In this document: positions 27,080-35,862 of the stretch, one piece after another
Layout of the letters: every line of letters starts with the position of its first letter
Position numbering within the stretch: position 1 is the stretch's first letter
Source: Aurantibacter crassamenti
Lineage (GTDB): Bacteria > Bacteroidota > Bacteroidia > Flavobacteriales > Flavobacteriaceae
Direction of reading: 5' to 3'
Assembly: GCF_016811105.1 (NCBI RefSeq)
Contig: NZ_JAFBGM010000001.1
Location: 1,423,126-1,487,125, forward strand
DNA length: 64,000 nt
Program-made: the position numbers and the translations under genes
The notes under the pieces: generated by a model
The model's input: the letters and a program-made list of their open reading frames with translations, nothing else
Database searches by the model: none
Told to the model about the DNA's origin: nothing

Positions 27080-28543
27080 ATGATCACATCAAAAACGTGC
27101 TTTTCAAATTCAGTTTTTTTTAAAACAACACTCGTTTTTAGTGTGTTGTATTTCTTTTGTTTTACTCTTATGGCACAAGAAGTGAAGAAAGAACGTGTAA
27201 TTATTTTAACCGATATTGAAGCTGATCCAGATGATACACAATCATTGGTGCGCTTATTTTTATATTCAAATCAAATTGACATTAAGGGCATTGTTGCGAC
27301 CACGTCGTGTTGGTTACAAAGCAGAATTTTTCCAGAATCTATCGAGCGAGTAGTAAAGGCTTATGGAAAGGTACAACCAAATCTTATAAAACATGAAGAA
27401 GGTTATCCTACATCAGAAAATTTAAGTGCATTAATTAAAAAAGGATTACCTATTTATGGAATGAAAGGTGTAGGTGATGGAAAAGATTCAGAAGGTTCGG
27501 AATGGATTATTAAAACGCTTGAAGAGGATGATGATCGTCCATTATGGATTTCTGTTTGGGGAGGTGTAAATACCTTAGCCCAATCGCTGGATAAAATAAA
27601 GAAGACAAAAAGTAAGAAAGAGGCTAAAAGACTAATTTCTAAGTTACGGGTGTATACCATTTCAGACCAAGATGATAGTGGTATTTGGATTCGAAATAAT
27701 TTTCCTGATTTATTTTACATTGTTAGTCCGGGTGATTATTATGCTAATGCAACATGGACAGGTGTGAACACCTTTGTTAAAGGAATTGACAATACTACAA
27801 TTAGCAACCAGTGGATTGCAGATAATATACAACAATCGCATGGTCCTTTAGGTGCAGAATACCCCGATGTGGCATGGGGCGTAGAAGGTGATACACCAGC
27901 TTTTTTATCGTTAATACCCAATGGTCTTAATGAGTCTGAACATCCAGAATGGGGTGCATGGGGTGGTCGATATGAGTTGTATAAACCCGATTTTTCAAAG
28001 ACTAAAGAAGGTGGGTCGGTTGTAGAGATAGCTCCTGAGACCAGACCAATATGGACAAATGCTTATGATAATTATACACCATATGTAGCAAAAGAATATG
28101 GGCGAACTACAAAAAAAGATACCGTAACATTTAATGATTTTAAGGCTACTTTATGGCGTTGGCGAGATGATTTTCAAAATGATTTTGCTGCTCGAATGGA
28201 TTGGTGCTTAATGTCTTATGAAGAAGCCAATCATCCGCCCGTTCCTGGTTTGTTGCATCCTGATAAATTTACCGTAAAATCAGGGGAGTCTTTTAGTTTG
28301 GATGCGTTCAATTCTACAGATCCTGATGGCGATAATCTAAGTTATTTGTGGTTTCATTATCCTGAAGAAAGTTCATATCAAAAGGAAATTGATTTAGGTG
28401 CACAAAATGTTCATATTGTGAATCTAAAAGCACCAGAAGTAGCCAAAAAGGAAACACTTCATTTTATTCTTAAACTTTCTGATAAAGGCACACCATCCTT
28501 ATCTAGGTATAAGCGAGTTATTGTAACTGTGCTACCAAAATAG
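27080..28543 (+). CDS. DUF1593 nucleoside-hydrolase-like secreted protein
   Basis: The protein has 487 residues. A signal peptide ends near LMAQEV (about residue 32). The next segment RVIILTDIEADPDDTQSLVRLF has the clustered Asp pattern (DxxxDxDD) used by nucleoside hydrolases to bind calcium and ribose, and this is the DUF1593 family hallmark. The body runs to about residue 350. The last 90 residues (PPVPGLLHPDKFTVKSGESF onward, with DPDGDNLSYLWFHYPEE) form an Ig-like beta domain. The family is secreted, common near carbohydrate loci, and often annotated as cellulose-binding; the true substrate is unknown. Confidence 0.85.
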   Translation: MITSKTCFSNSVFFKTTLVFSVLYFFCFTLMAQEVKKERVIILTDIEADPDDTQSLVRLFLYSNQIDIKGIVATTSCWLQSRIFPESIERVVKAYGKVQPNLIKHEEGYPTSENLSALIKKGLPIYGMKGVGDGKDSEGSEWIIKTLEEDDDRPLWISVWGGVNTLAQSLDKIKKTKSKKEAKRLISKLRVYTISDQDDSGIWIRNNFPDLFYIVSPGDYYANATWTGVNTFVKGIDNTTISNQWIADNIQQSHGPLGAEYPDVAWGVEGDTPAFLSLIPNGLNESEHPEWGAWGGRYELYKPDFSKTKEGGSVVEIAPETRPIWTNAYDNYTPYVAKEYGRTTKKDTVTFNDFKATLWRWRDDFQNDFAARMDWCLMSYEEANHPPVPGLLHPDKFTVKSGESFSLDAFNSTDPDGDNLSYLWFHYPEESSYQKEIDLGAQNVHIVNLKAPEVAKKETLHFILKLSDKGTPSLSRYKRVIVTVLPK

Positions 28544-28584
28544 TGTTTAAAACAATGAACATTAGGTTCTAAGGGTATACAATT

Positions 28585-29577
28585 TTACAGTGCGAAATTT
28601 ACATAAATAGTCAGTCGTTCACTTGCCTTTACATTTCCACCAAATAAGTCTTGTGAGATGGGTATAGCAGCATTAGCCCCTAATATGAATTTGCCTGTGG
28701 CATATTCTGTTCCAAATGTTCCGTTTAAGAGGCGTCCGTCAGTATCTGCCTGTGCTTCTTCATACTGTTCTATAGATTGATATGAATCACCTGAAACACC
28801 TACGAAAGGCATTAATGAAGAGCGTGTAAATGGTATTTTATAATAGACGTTACCTGAATAATTGAACTGATTGCCATAGCGATAATCGTTCTTGTTTTCA
28901 CCTTTTAAATAGTAGGTGAGCATAGAGCTGAATCCTATTTTGTCTCCTCCATAATTATAACCTAAAGAGAAAATTCCATCTAGACTACCAGTGCCAACTT
29001 GAAATCCAGGATTAACTCTATCGGTTAAACTTTCTTCAAATTCGCCAGTTGGTAATTTTGCACCAACACCTATTTGTATAGAGTGTTTGGAAAGTGGTCT
29101 TGTAACCGGATATGGTATAGAGTCGTTTTCTTTATTCGAGTAAAATTGCCATTTAAACCAGCCTACTACGCTAGCATCGCCAATACCGTTTAAAGCTTCA
29201 TTTGCTGATCCACTTTCAAATGTTCTATTTAAATCTTGATAGGGCAAACTTGCTGAAGCATAGAATTTCTGTGTGATTGGTATTTGTGCCCATAGCTGAT
29301 AAGTGTTTAAATATTCATGACTGCTTGGGGAGTTTGCGAATATTCCGTCTTTCGATTCAAAACTCTGGTGCGTATAACGAAGACCAATAAAATTCGAATT
29401 AGCAAGTGTGCCGAATCCTGAACTTCCGCTACTAGTGGCGCAACCACACAAATCACAAAAAGGTTTTAGTAGCATGAATTCATGATTGTAATTACATGGG
29501 TCAGGTTCTGACGCTAAGCCACAATAACCAATAAGAAACAATAAAAATGTGGGTATGTATATTTTAATATTCTGCAA
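28585..29577 (-). CDS. Outer membrane beta-barrel protein of the MbnP/MbnH-like cassette
   Basis: The protein has 330 residues. The likely start is TTG at 29577, overlapping the upstream di-heme gene by 14 bp; the next ATG (residue 35) would remove the signal peptide (IPTFLLFLIGYCGLAS). A Cys-rich stretch follows (CNYN, then FCDLCGCATSSGSSG). The rest has alternating hydrophobic/aromatic strands (FIGLRYTHQSF, KFYASASLPYQ, KIGFSSMLTYYLKG) typical of a barrel and ends in TIYVNFAL. It resembles transporter-like outer membrane proteins related to phenol-degradation MetA. In this cassette it may move copper or a related ligand; the Cys cluster could bind metal. The role is inferred from context. 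Confidence 0.7.
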   Translation of the reverse strand: MQNIKIYIPTFLLFLIGYCGLASEPDPCNYNHEFMLLKPFCDLCGCATSSGSSGFGTLANSNFIGLRYTHQSFESKDGIFANSPSSHEYLNTYQLWAQIPITQKFYASASLPYQDLNRTFESGSANEALNGIGDASVVGWFKWQFYSNKENDSIPYPVTRPLSKHSIQIGVGAKLPTGEFEESLTDRVNPGFQVGTGSLDGIFSLGYNYGGDKIGFSSMLTYYLKGENKNDYRYGNQFNYSGNVYYKIPFTRSSLMPFVGVSGDSYQSIEQYEEAQADTDGRLLNGTFGTEYATGKFILGANAAIPISQDLFGGNVKASERLTIYVNFAL

Positions 29578-30613
29578 AACGTGTATCGTTTAAAAATTCG
29601 TTATCAGTAAATGTTTTTAAAAAGGCAATGAGCTGCACTTTTTCATTTTCGGTAAGAGAAATACCAAAACTCCCGTCACTTCTTTTTAGGCTCTCATCTA
29701 CATTTCCGTTGTCTACCATACCGCTATCATAAAAATTTAAAACAGCTGTTAATGTTGCAAATCGGCCATCATGCATGTACGGAAAAGTCTTCTCTACATT
29801 TCGTAAACTAGGTACCTTGAATTTGTACAAATCTTCAGGATTCTCAAGTACTTTAAAACGGCCTGTATCGTCTAACTTCGCATTAATCGGTAAACCTGTA
29901 TTGCGGTAGCTTTGATCTGTAAATAAATCAGTAGCATGACATGACGAGCATTTATTTTCAAAAATATTTTGCCCTTGTAATTCAACCTCGGTTAAAGTGA
30001 CACCTTCTTCATTTCTAACATACTTATCATATTTTGAGTTTGATGATACCATCATTAACATAAATTGAGAAAGCGCCTTAAGAATGTTCTCACTATTAAT
30101 TTCACCATCATCAAATGCGAGCGGAAATTGCGATTGATAATAGGTGTCAGCTTTTAATTTGTCGACAACGTTACTTAAAGTTTCACCCATTTCTAGCTCA
30201 CTAGTTAAGGGAATAATAGGTTGTAGGTCTAGATGCGAAGCAGCCCCATCCCACATAAATTCAGAGAAATAAGCTAAATTTTGCATAGGTTGTGAATTGC
30301 GAAATCCTATTCCGCCATTCACGCCATGACTTAGGGTGTGACCATGATGCGTAAACGCAAAAGCCTGCTCATGACAAAAAGCACATGGTATTGAATTGTT
30401 AGCTGATAATTTTCCATCATAAAATAATGCTTTACCCAAATCAAAACCCTCTTGTGTGACAGGGTTGTTGCTTAAGTTATATTGTATTTCAGGAAAATTT
30501 GCTGGTTGTTCTACTTGTAAATATGTAGGTGTATAACTGATTTCTGGTGAATCAGAATCACAACTCCATAAAATAGCCAAACAGCTTATTACTAAATAGA
30601 TTTTATTGTTCAT
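29564..30613 (-). CDS. MbnH-like di-heme c-type cytochrome (MauG/CcP family) lipoprotein
   Basis: The protein has 349 residues from the ATG at 30613, which gives a lipoprotein signal ending in ILWSC; a GTG 21 nt upstream falls in a hairpin and is not favoured. Two heme c motifs are visible: C77-AF-C80-H81 and C222-SS-C225-H226. The spacing and the FPYMHDGRFATL segment are typical of bacterial di-heme cytochrome c peroxidase/MauG proteins. Next to MbnP, the family member MbnH oxidises a Trp of MbnP to kynurenine, which creates the copper site. The protein should be periplasmic and membrane-anchored. An 11-bp hairpin lies between the two genes. Confidence 0.85.
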   Translation of the reverse strand: MNNKIYLVISCLAILWSCDSDSPEISYTPTYLQVEQPANFPEIQYNLSNNPVTQEGFDLGKALFYDGKLSANNSIPCAFCHEQAFAFTHHGHTLSHGVNGGIGFRNSQPMQNLAYFSEFMWDGAASHLDLQPIIPLTSELEMGETLSNVVDKLKADTYYQSQFPLAFDDGEINSENILKALSQFMLMMVSSNSKYDKYVRNEEGVTLTEVELQGQNIFENKCSSCHATDLFTDQSYRNTGLPINAKLDDTGRFKVLENPEDLYKFKVPSLRNVEKTFPYMHDGRFATLTAVLNFYDSGMVDNGNVDESLKRSDGSFGISLTENEKVQLIAFLKTFTDNEFLNDTRFAEY

Positions 30614-30627
30614 AGAAAAAGGAAAAA

Positions 30628-30654
30628 GTACCACAAGGTAAAGCCTTGTGGTAC
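30628..30654 (-). terminator. Perfect 11-bp hairpin between mbnP-like and mbnH-like genes (terminator or attenuator)
   Basis: GTACCACAAGG and CCTTGTGGTAC pair perfectly around a 5-nt loop. In the minus direction it is followed by TTTTTCCTTTTTC and then the ATG of the di-heme gene. It would reduce read-through from the MbnP-like gene. Confidence 0.7.
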
Positions 30655-30667
30655 AAAATTTAAATAA

Positions 30668-31465
30668 CTATTCGTTATGAACATGGTGAATCATAAAAAT
30701 ACCCATGAGATTGTCTGCAATAACGGGTGTAGTTGTTTCATCAGTATGAACTTGATTGTAACCATCTGCAAAGAGTACCGAAGTTTGCCCGTCAAATACT
30801 TTAGCAATATCAGCTTTGATATGTACTTCAGGGGTGCTTGCTTCTCTAACAATAACAGTATTTGGCGCGTCTAGGCTTACTTCACGATAGTTGTCTAAAC
30901 TTGTGCCTACACTACCCATATGTATATTTAAGGCCTCATCAGTTACTGTAGCATCAGAATAAACACCATCTAGACGAATAAATCTAAAACCTGTAGCCCA
31001 AGACCAAAGCATTTCTTTCTCTTGTGCTTCAGCTAATAAATTGCCTTGACCATCAGCACCTTTTTGAAATCTTTCTTGGTCGATACCTACACCAAAAGAA
31101 ATTTTGGTATAATCTCCTGCAGGAACATCATTTAAAGTAATATAGATTTCTCCGGCATTATTTGCATCTGCTTCGTCAACTATAAATGCATTTTCAATTT
31201 CAGGATACATAAAAGTTGAACCGTCTGATTTTGTTAATTCGATGTTGCTAACTATGTATTTAACCGATGTTAGTTTGTATGATTCGTTAGATGATTTGTC
31301 ATAAGATACGTCAAAGATGAGGTCTTGGTCACCAACACCATTATCAAATTTTACGATTAAATCTCCAGTTTGTCCTACTAATGATTCAACCATATTATCA
31401 TCATTTGAACATGAGATAACAGTTGCGCATAGCAAAAGGGTTATAAAAATTTTAGTGATTTTCAT
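30668..31465 (-). CDS. MbnP-like copper-binding lipoprotein
   Basis: The protein has 265 residues from the ATG at 31465, which begins a clean lipoprotein signal (ITLLLCATVISC, lipid C19); an upstream in-frame start adds an implausible N-terminus. The MbnP pattern is present: LTSVKYIVSNIELTKSDG, PAGDYTKISFGVGID, and the conserved aromatic stretch LWSWATGFRFIRLDG (W154, W156), then an HMGSVG-type His segment. In characterised MbnP a Trp is turned into kynurenine by MbnH and helps bind copper. The C-terminus ends in HHVHNE, also a possible metal ligand set. It is encoded upstream of, and co-directional with, the di-heme gene. Confidence 0.85.
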   Translation of the reverse strand: MKITKIFITLLLCATVISCSNDDNMVESLVGQTGDLIVKFDNGVGDQDLIFDVSYDKSSNESYKLTSVKYIVSNIELTKSDGSTFMYPEIENAFIVDEADANNAGEIYITLNDVPAGDYTKISFGVGIDQERFQKGADGQGNLLAEAQEKEMLWSWATGFRFIRLDGVYSDATVTDEALNIHMGSVGTSLDNYREVSLDAPNTVIVREASTPEVHIKADIAKVFDGQTSVLFADGYNQVHTDETTTPVIADNLMGIFMIHHVHNE

Positions 31466-31590
31466 TTGGATAAATATTATAGATAAGTGGTAAGAAGTCG
31501 TACGAACCTCCATTCACAGATGTGTTTGTTTAAATTTTAAAAGTATTCGGATGTTATTTGACCGGATAAGATTCCGGAAACTAGAAGAAA

Positions 31591-31968
31591 TTATGCGACA
31601 ATAGGTGGTCTATCTCTATCTGTGTGTGATAGTAAATGATAATGATCTGAATAAAAGAAATTTTCAACAGTTGTCAGAAATTCTATTGTATTGAAAGTAA
31701 TATCTTGATTGGTAACAAAAAAAACAGGGGTAACACTTACTTCACTGAAAAGCATTTTTTCATCAGATTCTTTTTTTTGCGACTCCTTCTTAAGCATAGT
31801 AGCAAGATAGCATTTGCCATCACACTCTAATTTTGGCTTTTCTTTGTTGATGCAAAGTACTTCTCTTATATATTCATTATTCATGCAGTAATCAGCCCAT
31901 ACAGAAATAACCATGGCCGGTTGGGCATGAAAACTTACTAGTAGTAGAATGGCGATTAATCGATTCAA
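31591..31968 (-). CDS. Small exported Cys-containing protein, possible metal handling
   Basis: The protein has 125 residues. A signal-like N-terminus (MNRLIAILLLVSFHAQPA) is followed by four Cys: one in ADYCMNN, one in VLCINK, and a pair in LECDGKCYLATMLKK. The C-terminus is rich in His, Tyr and Asp (SDHYHLLSHTDRDRPP). It lies about 125 bp upstream of the MbnP-like gene in the same direction, which suggests it belongs to the same copper-related cassette. No characterised relative is recognised; the Cys-Asp-Gly-Lys-Cys motif could hold a metal or a disulfide. Confidence 0.6.
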   Translation of the reverse strand: MNRLIAILLLVSFHAQPAMVISVWADYCMNNEYIREVLCINKEKPKLECDGKCYLATMLKKESQKKESDEKMLFSEVSVTPVFFVTNQDITFNTIEFLTTVENFFYSDHYHLLSHTDRDRPPIVA

Positions 31969-32443
31969 AAAATTACTTTTTGCGAAGTTATTATTTTTTT
32001 TGGATGATTGAGCTGCATTAGCTTTAATAAAAACTGTAGTATTTTTTTAAGTTGACTTTTAAGTAGAAGTAGCAATCAATTTGTATTGATAGAAATGAAA
32101 TCAGAAGTAGTTGCCTATTTAGCAGAATGTTAATCAGAATTAGATTAATTGTGATTCGTATAAAATCGGATGAAATGCAATATTGTCGGTGAACGGCTTA
32201 AGTACCCTAATGTCAAAGCGTTGATTTGAAAAAAAGTTCTGATATTAGGTGATAAAAATCAAGCGCTTAAAGTGGTGTCTCCATAAGAGTATAAGTGTTA
32301 AAATACCAAATGATCAGTGTTTTATCTCTGAAATTACGAATTTGATAAAATCATCAATTTTAAGCATTGGTGTGCATTAAGGTTGATGCAATATTGCGAC
32401 ATAAGGCCTGTTATTGTAGTAATAGAATTTAACCATTAGTGTT
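31969..32443. other. Divergent intergenic region of 475 bp with an FNR-like site
   Basis: No convincing coding frame is present. The notable element is GTGATAAAAATCAA at 32249-32262, close to the FNR/CRP-type consensus TTGATnnnnATCAA. The rest is AT-rich, and promoters for the divergent genes are expected here. Confidence 0.4.
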
Positions 32444-32842
32444 ATGAGTAAAAAGAATATAATTTTAAGTTTTGCATTTATTGGATTGTTAATTCAAGGT
32501 GCTTTCGCGAGTGATATCAAAAAAGAAGTAGAAGAGTTTGACCTTAATTCAATTCTATATATAGAAGATGAAGAAGTGATAGATTTAGGCTTTAATACAG
32601 CTGATTATCTTCCTGAAGATTTTAATCCTAATACTTATTATTTTAACCTTAATTGGGTTGAGTATGTTGATGAGTCAAAGGTTGAAAATGTTGAGGTTGA
32701 AAATAATTTACCTTCAGAATTTGATGCATATTCTAATCCAGAAGGAATAGAAGGTGTTAATTATATTGATTTAAATGATGAGATCGTAATAGGTTTCAAT
32801 ACAAAACAATATTTACCTAAAGGTTTCAATGCCTTCAAATAA
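32444..32842 (+). CDS. Small secreted repeat protein of unknown function
   Basis: The protein has 132 residues. A signal peptide ends near GAFASD (residue 23). The mature protein is acidic and contains two similar modules, DLGFNTADYLPEDFNP (about 48-63) and VIGFNTKQYLPKGFNA (about 115-130). The GFNTxxYLPxxFN motif occurs in small secreted flavobacterial proteins without assigned function. It is followed by a terminator and stands alone in its transcript. No binding or catalytic motif is recognised. Confidence 0.7.
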   Translation: MSKKNIILSFAFIGLLIQGAFASDIKKEVEEFDLNSILYIEDEEVIDLGFNTADYLPEDFNPNTYYFNLNWVEYVDESKVENVEVENNLPSEFDAYSNPEGIEGVNYIDLNDEIVIGFNTKQYLPKGFNAFK

Positions 32843-32863
32843 ATAAAAGAACAACTAGTAGTC

Positions 32864-32893
32864 AAGCCTCGACATTTTGTCGCGGCTTTTTTG
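32864..32893 (+). terminator. Terminator after the small repeat protein
   Basis: AAGCCTCGAC pairs with GTCGCGGCTT (one mismatch) and is followed by a run of Ts. Confidence 0.75.
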
Positions 32894-32905
32894 TTTAAAG
32901 AACTT

Positions 32906-34336
32906 TTAAAAGAAAAACGGCACTACAAATTGAAACATTAATATCAGTAAACCAATTGCAATCAGATTTAGTAGAATACCTGCTCTTGCCATTTGCTTTA
33001 CTTTGATGTAGCCGCTTGCAAAAACAATGGCATTTGGTGGCGTGGCCATTGGTAACATAAAAGCACAACTGCTAGCCATGGTAACTGGGATTAAAAGATA
33101 CAATACCGGAATTTCAAGTCCGATTGCGATACCGGCTACAACCGGTGCCAACACAGCTACAAGTGCAACGTTGCTCATTAATTCGGTCATGAAAAGCATT
33201 AATGTAATTAACAGAATAGCCGTAAATAAGATACTGATATTACTATTTGCAATAGCATTAGATACTAAGTCAACGATACCGCTTACAGACATTCCCTTGG
33301 CAAGAGCGAGTCCGCCCCCAAAAAGTATCAAAATACCCCATGCAAGCTTTTGTGTGTCTTTCCAATTAATAATAAAGTCTCCTTTTTTTAGATTGTAAGG
33401 GACTGAGAACATAGCTATAGCTGCCATGATACTAATAATAGTATCGTTTAATTTGAGTTCTGGAAATATGCCATTTATCACAGTTCTAAAAATCCAGAGA
33501 AAAACAGTGATTCCAAAAATGATAAGCACCATTTTTTCTTTACCACTCATAGCACCTAATTTTTTCAACTCGTCATTTATTACCTCTTTTGAAGCACTAA
33601 ATTTTAATTGTTTATTTGGGTACATCAGTTTTACCAAAACCAAATAGCTTATCCATATCATCACTGCAGCAAAGGGTACACCAATCACCATCCATTTTAA
33701 AAAAGAGATTTCAATGTTATATTCATTCTCTAAAAGTCCGATCATCACCGAATTTGGGGGGGTTCCAATTACTGTGGCGATACCACCTGCATTAGCCGAA
33801 AATGCAATACCTAGCATAACACATAACGCAAAATTTTGATCACTTTTGGTGAATCCGTCAGCATCATTTACCAATAAACCAATTACTGACATGGCAATGG
33901 GTAGCATAACAACCGTTGTGGCGGTATTACTAATCCACATGCTTAAAGCAGCTGTAGCAATCATAAAACCGAGTACTACCTTGTTAGGGGTTGTACCTGT
34001 TAATTTTATAATATTAAGGGCTATACGTTTATGCAGATTTACCTTTTCTAATGCAAGTGCTAAAACAAAACCACCAAAGAAGAGAAATATAATGGGACTG
34101 CCATAATTCGCACCTACTTCTCCTATATCCATAATCTTTAATATTGGAAATAGCAGCAATGGTAATAGTGCGGTAACAGAAATAGAAACGGCCTCGGTAA
34201 TCCACCAAATAACCATCCATACAGCCACAGCTATTACTGCGTCACCTTTTTCAGAAATAAGGTTGAAGGGTAAATTTAAAAGAATAAGAAAAAGTATTGG
34301 GCCAATAAATAAGCCAGCTTTTTTGCTGAATTCCAT
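32906..34336 (-). CDS. SLC13/DASS-family anion (dicarboxylate or sulfate) transporter
   Basis: The protein has 476 residues and about 11-12 membrane segments. DASS family features are seen: WMVIWWITEAVSISVTALLPLLLFP near the N-terminus, MWISNTATTVVMLPIA (the SNT motif that lines the substrate and sodium site), GGIATVIGTPPN, and a second half with FMTELMSNVALVAVLAPV and CAFMLPMATPPNAI. These proteins import di- or tricarboxylates or sulfate with sodium. It is the last gene of a co-directional block of cytochrome/DUF1501 genes, 88 bp after the DUF2231 gene. Sulfate versus dicarboxylate cannot be decided. Confidence 0.9.
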   Translation of the reverse strand: MEFSKKAGLFIGPILFLILLNLPFNLISEKGDAVIAVAVWMVIWWITEAVSISVTALLPLLLFPILKIMDIGEVGANYGSPIIFLFFGGFVLALALEKVNLHKRIALNIIKLTGTTPNKVVLGFMIATAALSMWISNTATTVVMLPIAMSVIGLLVNDADGFTKSDQNFALCVMLGIAFSANAGGIATVIGTPPNSVMIGLLENEYNIEISFLKWMVIGVPFAAVMIWISYLVLVKLMYPNKQLKFSASKEVINDELKKLGAMSGKEKMVLIIFGITVFLWIFRTVINGIFPELKLNDTIISIMAAIAMFSVPYNLKKGDFIINWKDTQKLAWGILILFGGGLALAKGMSVSGIVDLVSNAIANSNISILFTAILLITLMLFMTELMSNVALVAVLAPVVAGIAIGLEIPVLYLLIPVTMASSCAFMLPMATPPNAIVFASGYIKVKQMARAGILLNLIAIGLLILMFQFVVPFFF

Positions 34337-34423
34337 AAGATTAAATATAACAAGCCCTAAGCTATGTTTTTTCTTTGGTTTTAGAAAGTCAAATAATGAC
34401 GTTCATGATAATTATTGAAATTG

Positions 34424-35818
34424 TCAATATACAATTGAGTCAGATGGTAATGGGGGAATTTCATAACCGCCATAATCGATTTGTATTTGTCCATCTTTTA
34501 ACGATTTAATTTCTTTTGAAACAACATTGGTTTTATAAAGATAGATTTGTTGTAATTTTTCAAAACTTGAAAATTGATTTAAATATTCACCATTAAAATC
34601 AGAAGCGGTAAGGTTAATTGTTTTTAAATTTTTTAAGGTAGCCAGCTGCTCTATGTTTTTTCCACTAATAGATGTATTGTCTAATTTTAATATGGTTAAA
34701 TTAGATAGTAAAGCCAATTTATTAAAAATAGCATCTGTTACTTGCGTGTTGCCTAAATCTAATCTTGCGATTTGCGACTTTATGGGTAGAAGACTTTCAA
34801 AATCGGCATCTGAGAAATCAGGTTTGTTGATGCAAGAAGCACTTAAAAAGTTAGATGTTTTACTAATAATATCTATATGCACACCAGTTTTTTCAATTGC
34901 AATAATACTATCTTGTGACGCTGCTGTAATCTCAATGTCAGGATAGTCATTGTCTTCTACATTGGGGAAAAATGACAAAAACAAATCTTTCTCTAGTCCT
35001 GATTCTTTAATGGTTCCTTCAAACGGATGGCCAGCATCTATCCAAGCGCCAACTAATTTAATCTCTTCTTTTGTTGGTTGTGTTTTTCCTTCCGGGGGCA
35101 TATGATTGTCGTCTTCAATAGGGAGTTTCATGCGCACAAATAAGTCGCTATTTGCAGCATTGTTTGCTTGCATAACTTCGCCACTTTCACCTCCCTTTAA
35201 AATACCTTCAGCTGTGTGTAAAAGCAATTCTCCTTTAGATTTTTTTTGATTATGACAACTAACACATTTATTGTTTATGATTGGCTGAATTACATCATCA
35301 TATAGTAGAGCAGACTCCCAATTTTCATCAGTAAGATGAATCTCTTTTATTTCAAAAATTTCGAATCCTAATGCTGATTTTATAGAATTTGGTAACGGTT
35401 CAATTAAATAATCTTCACCATGTGTAATGTTACCACCTTGATGGCCTGTGAAGGATATCAACAATAAACAGATAGCTGAAAGTACAACGATAGGTATTTT
35501 GGTAAGTGTTGTAGAAAACTTTAAGCCACTCAATTTAAAATACATCAAAAAAGAAAACAAGGCGGTTGCAATACCTGACCATAAATGCCATTTAATGGTT
35601 TCAAAAGCATAGCCTTCACCTAAATATTGAAGGTACCCAGTTATGCATGCAGCAATAGCGCTAATACCTCCCCAGAAATATACAACAGGAATCAATTTGT
35701 CGTATTCGTTCTTTTTTCGATCAAGCCATTGCATCAGTAATCCGAAGACAATAAAGCCAATAGGTAAATGAACTAAGAGCGGATGCAGTCTGCCTAAAAG
35801 TTGTTTTAAAACGTCCAT
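34424..35818 (-). CDS. DUF2231 membrane protein fused to planctomycete-type cytochrome c and LRR domains
   Basis: The protein has 464 residues. The N-terminal DUF2231-like part has four membrane segments (about 15-30, 42-62, 78-95, 108-124) and starts LLGRLHPLLVHLPIGFIVFG. A single heme c motif C185-VS-C188-H189 opens a PSCyt1-type cytochrome domain, with the second-ligand Met probably in NHMPPEGKTQP. The C-terminal part (about 330-455) has leucine-rich repeats (NLTILKLDNTSISGKNIEQL). It is probably a membrane electron carrier facing the periplasm. It lies about 45 bp after the DUF1501 gene in the same direction and completes a cassette better known in Planctomycetes and Verrucomicrobia. Confidence 0.85.
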   Translation of the reverse strand: MDVLKQLLGRLHPLLVHLPIGFIVFGLLMQWLDRKKNEYDKLIPVVYFWGGISAIAACITGYLQYLGEGYAFETIKWHLWSGIATALFSFLMYFKLSGLKFSTTLTKIPIVVLSAICLLLISFTGHQGGNITHGEDYLIEPLPNSIKSALGFEIFEIKEIHLTDENWESALLYDDVIQPIINNKCVSCHNQKKSKGELLLHTAEGILKGGESGEVMQANNAANSDLFVRMKLPIEDDNHMPPEGKTQPTKEEIKLVGAWIDAGHPFEGTIKESGLEKDLFLSFFPNVEDNDYPDIEITAASQDSIIAIEKTGVHIDIISKTSNFLSASCINKPDFSDADFESLLPIKSQIARLDLGNTQVTDAIFNKLALLSNLTILKLDNTSISGKNIEQLATLKNLKTINLTASDFNGEYLNQFSSFEKLQQIYLYKTNVVSKEIKSLKDGQIQIDYGGYEIPPLPSDSIVY

Positions 35819-35862
35819 GAATAGTTAGTGGTTGTAGGTTGATACATTTTTCATGTTACTAT

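Noticed and set aside
31562..31577. CCGGA/TCCGG inverted repeat between the small Cys protein and MbnP-like genes
   Set aside because: The stem is only 5 bp and no T-run follows on the minus strand, so a terminator call is not supported.
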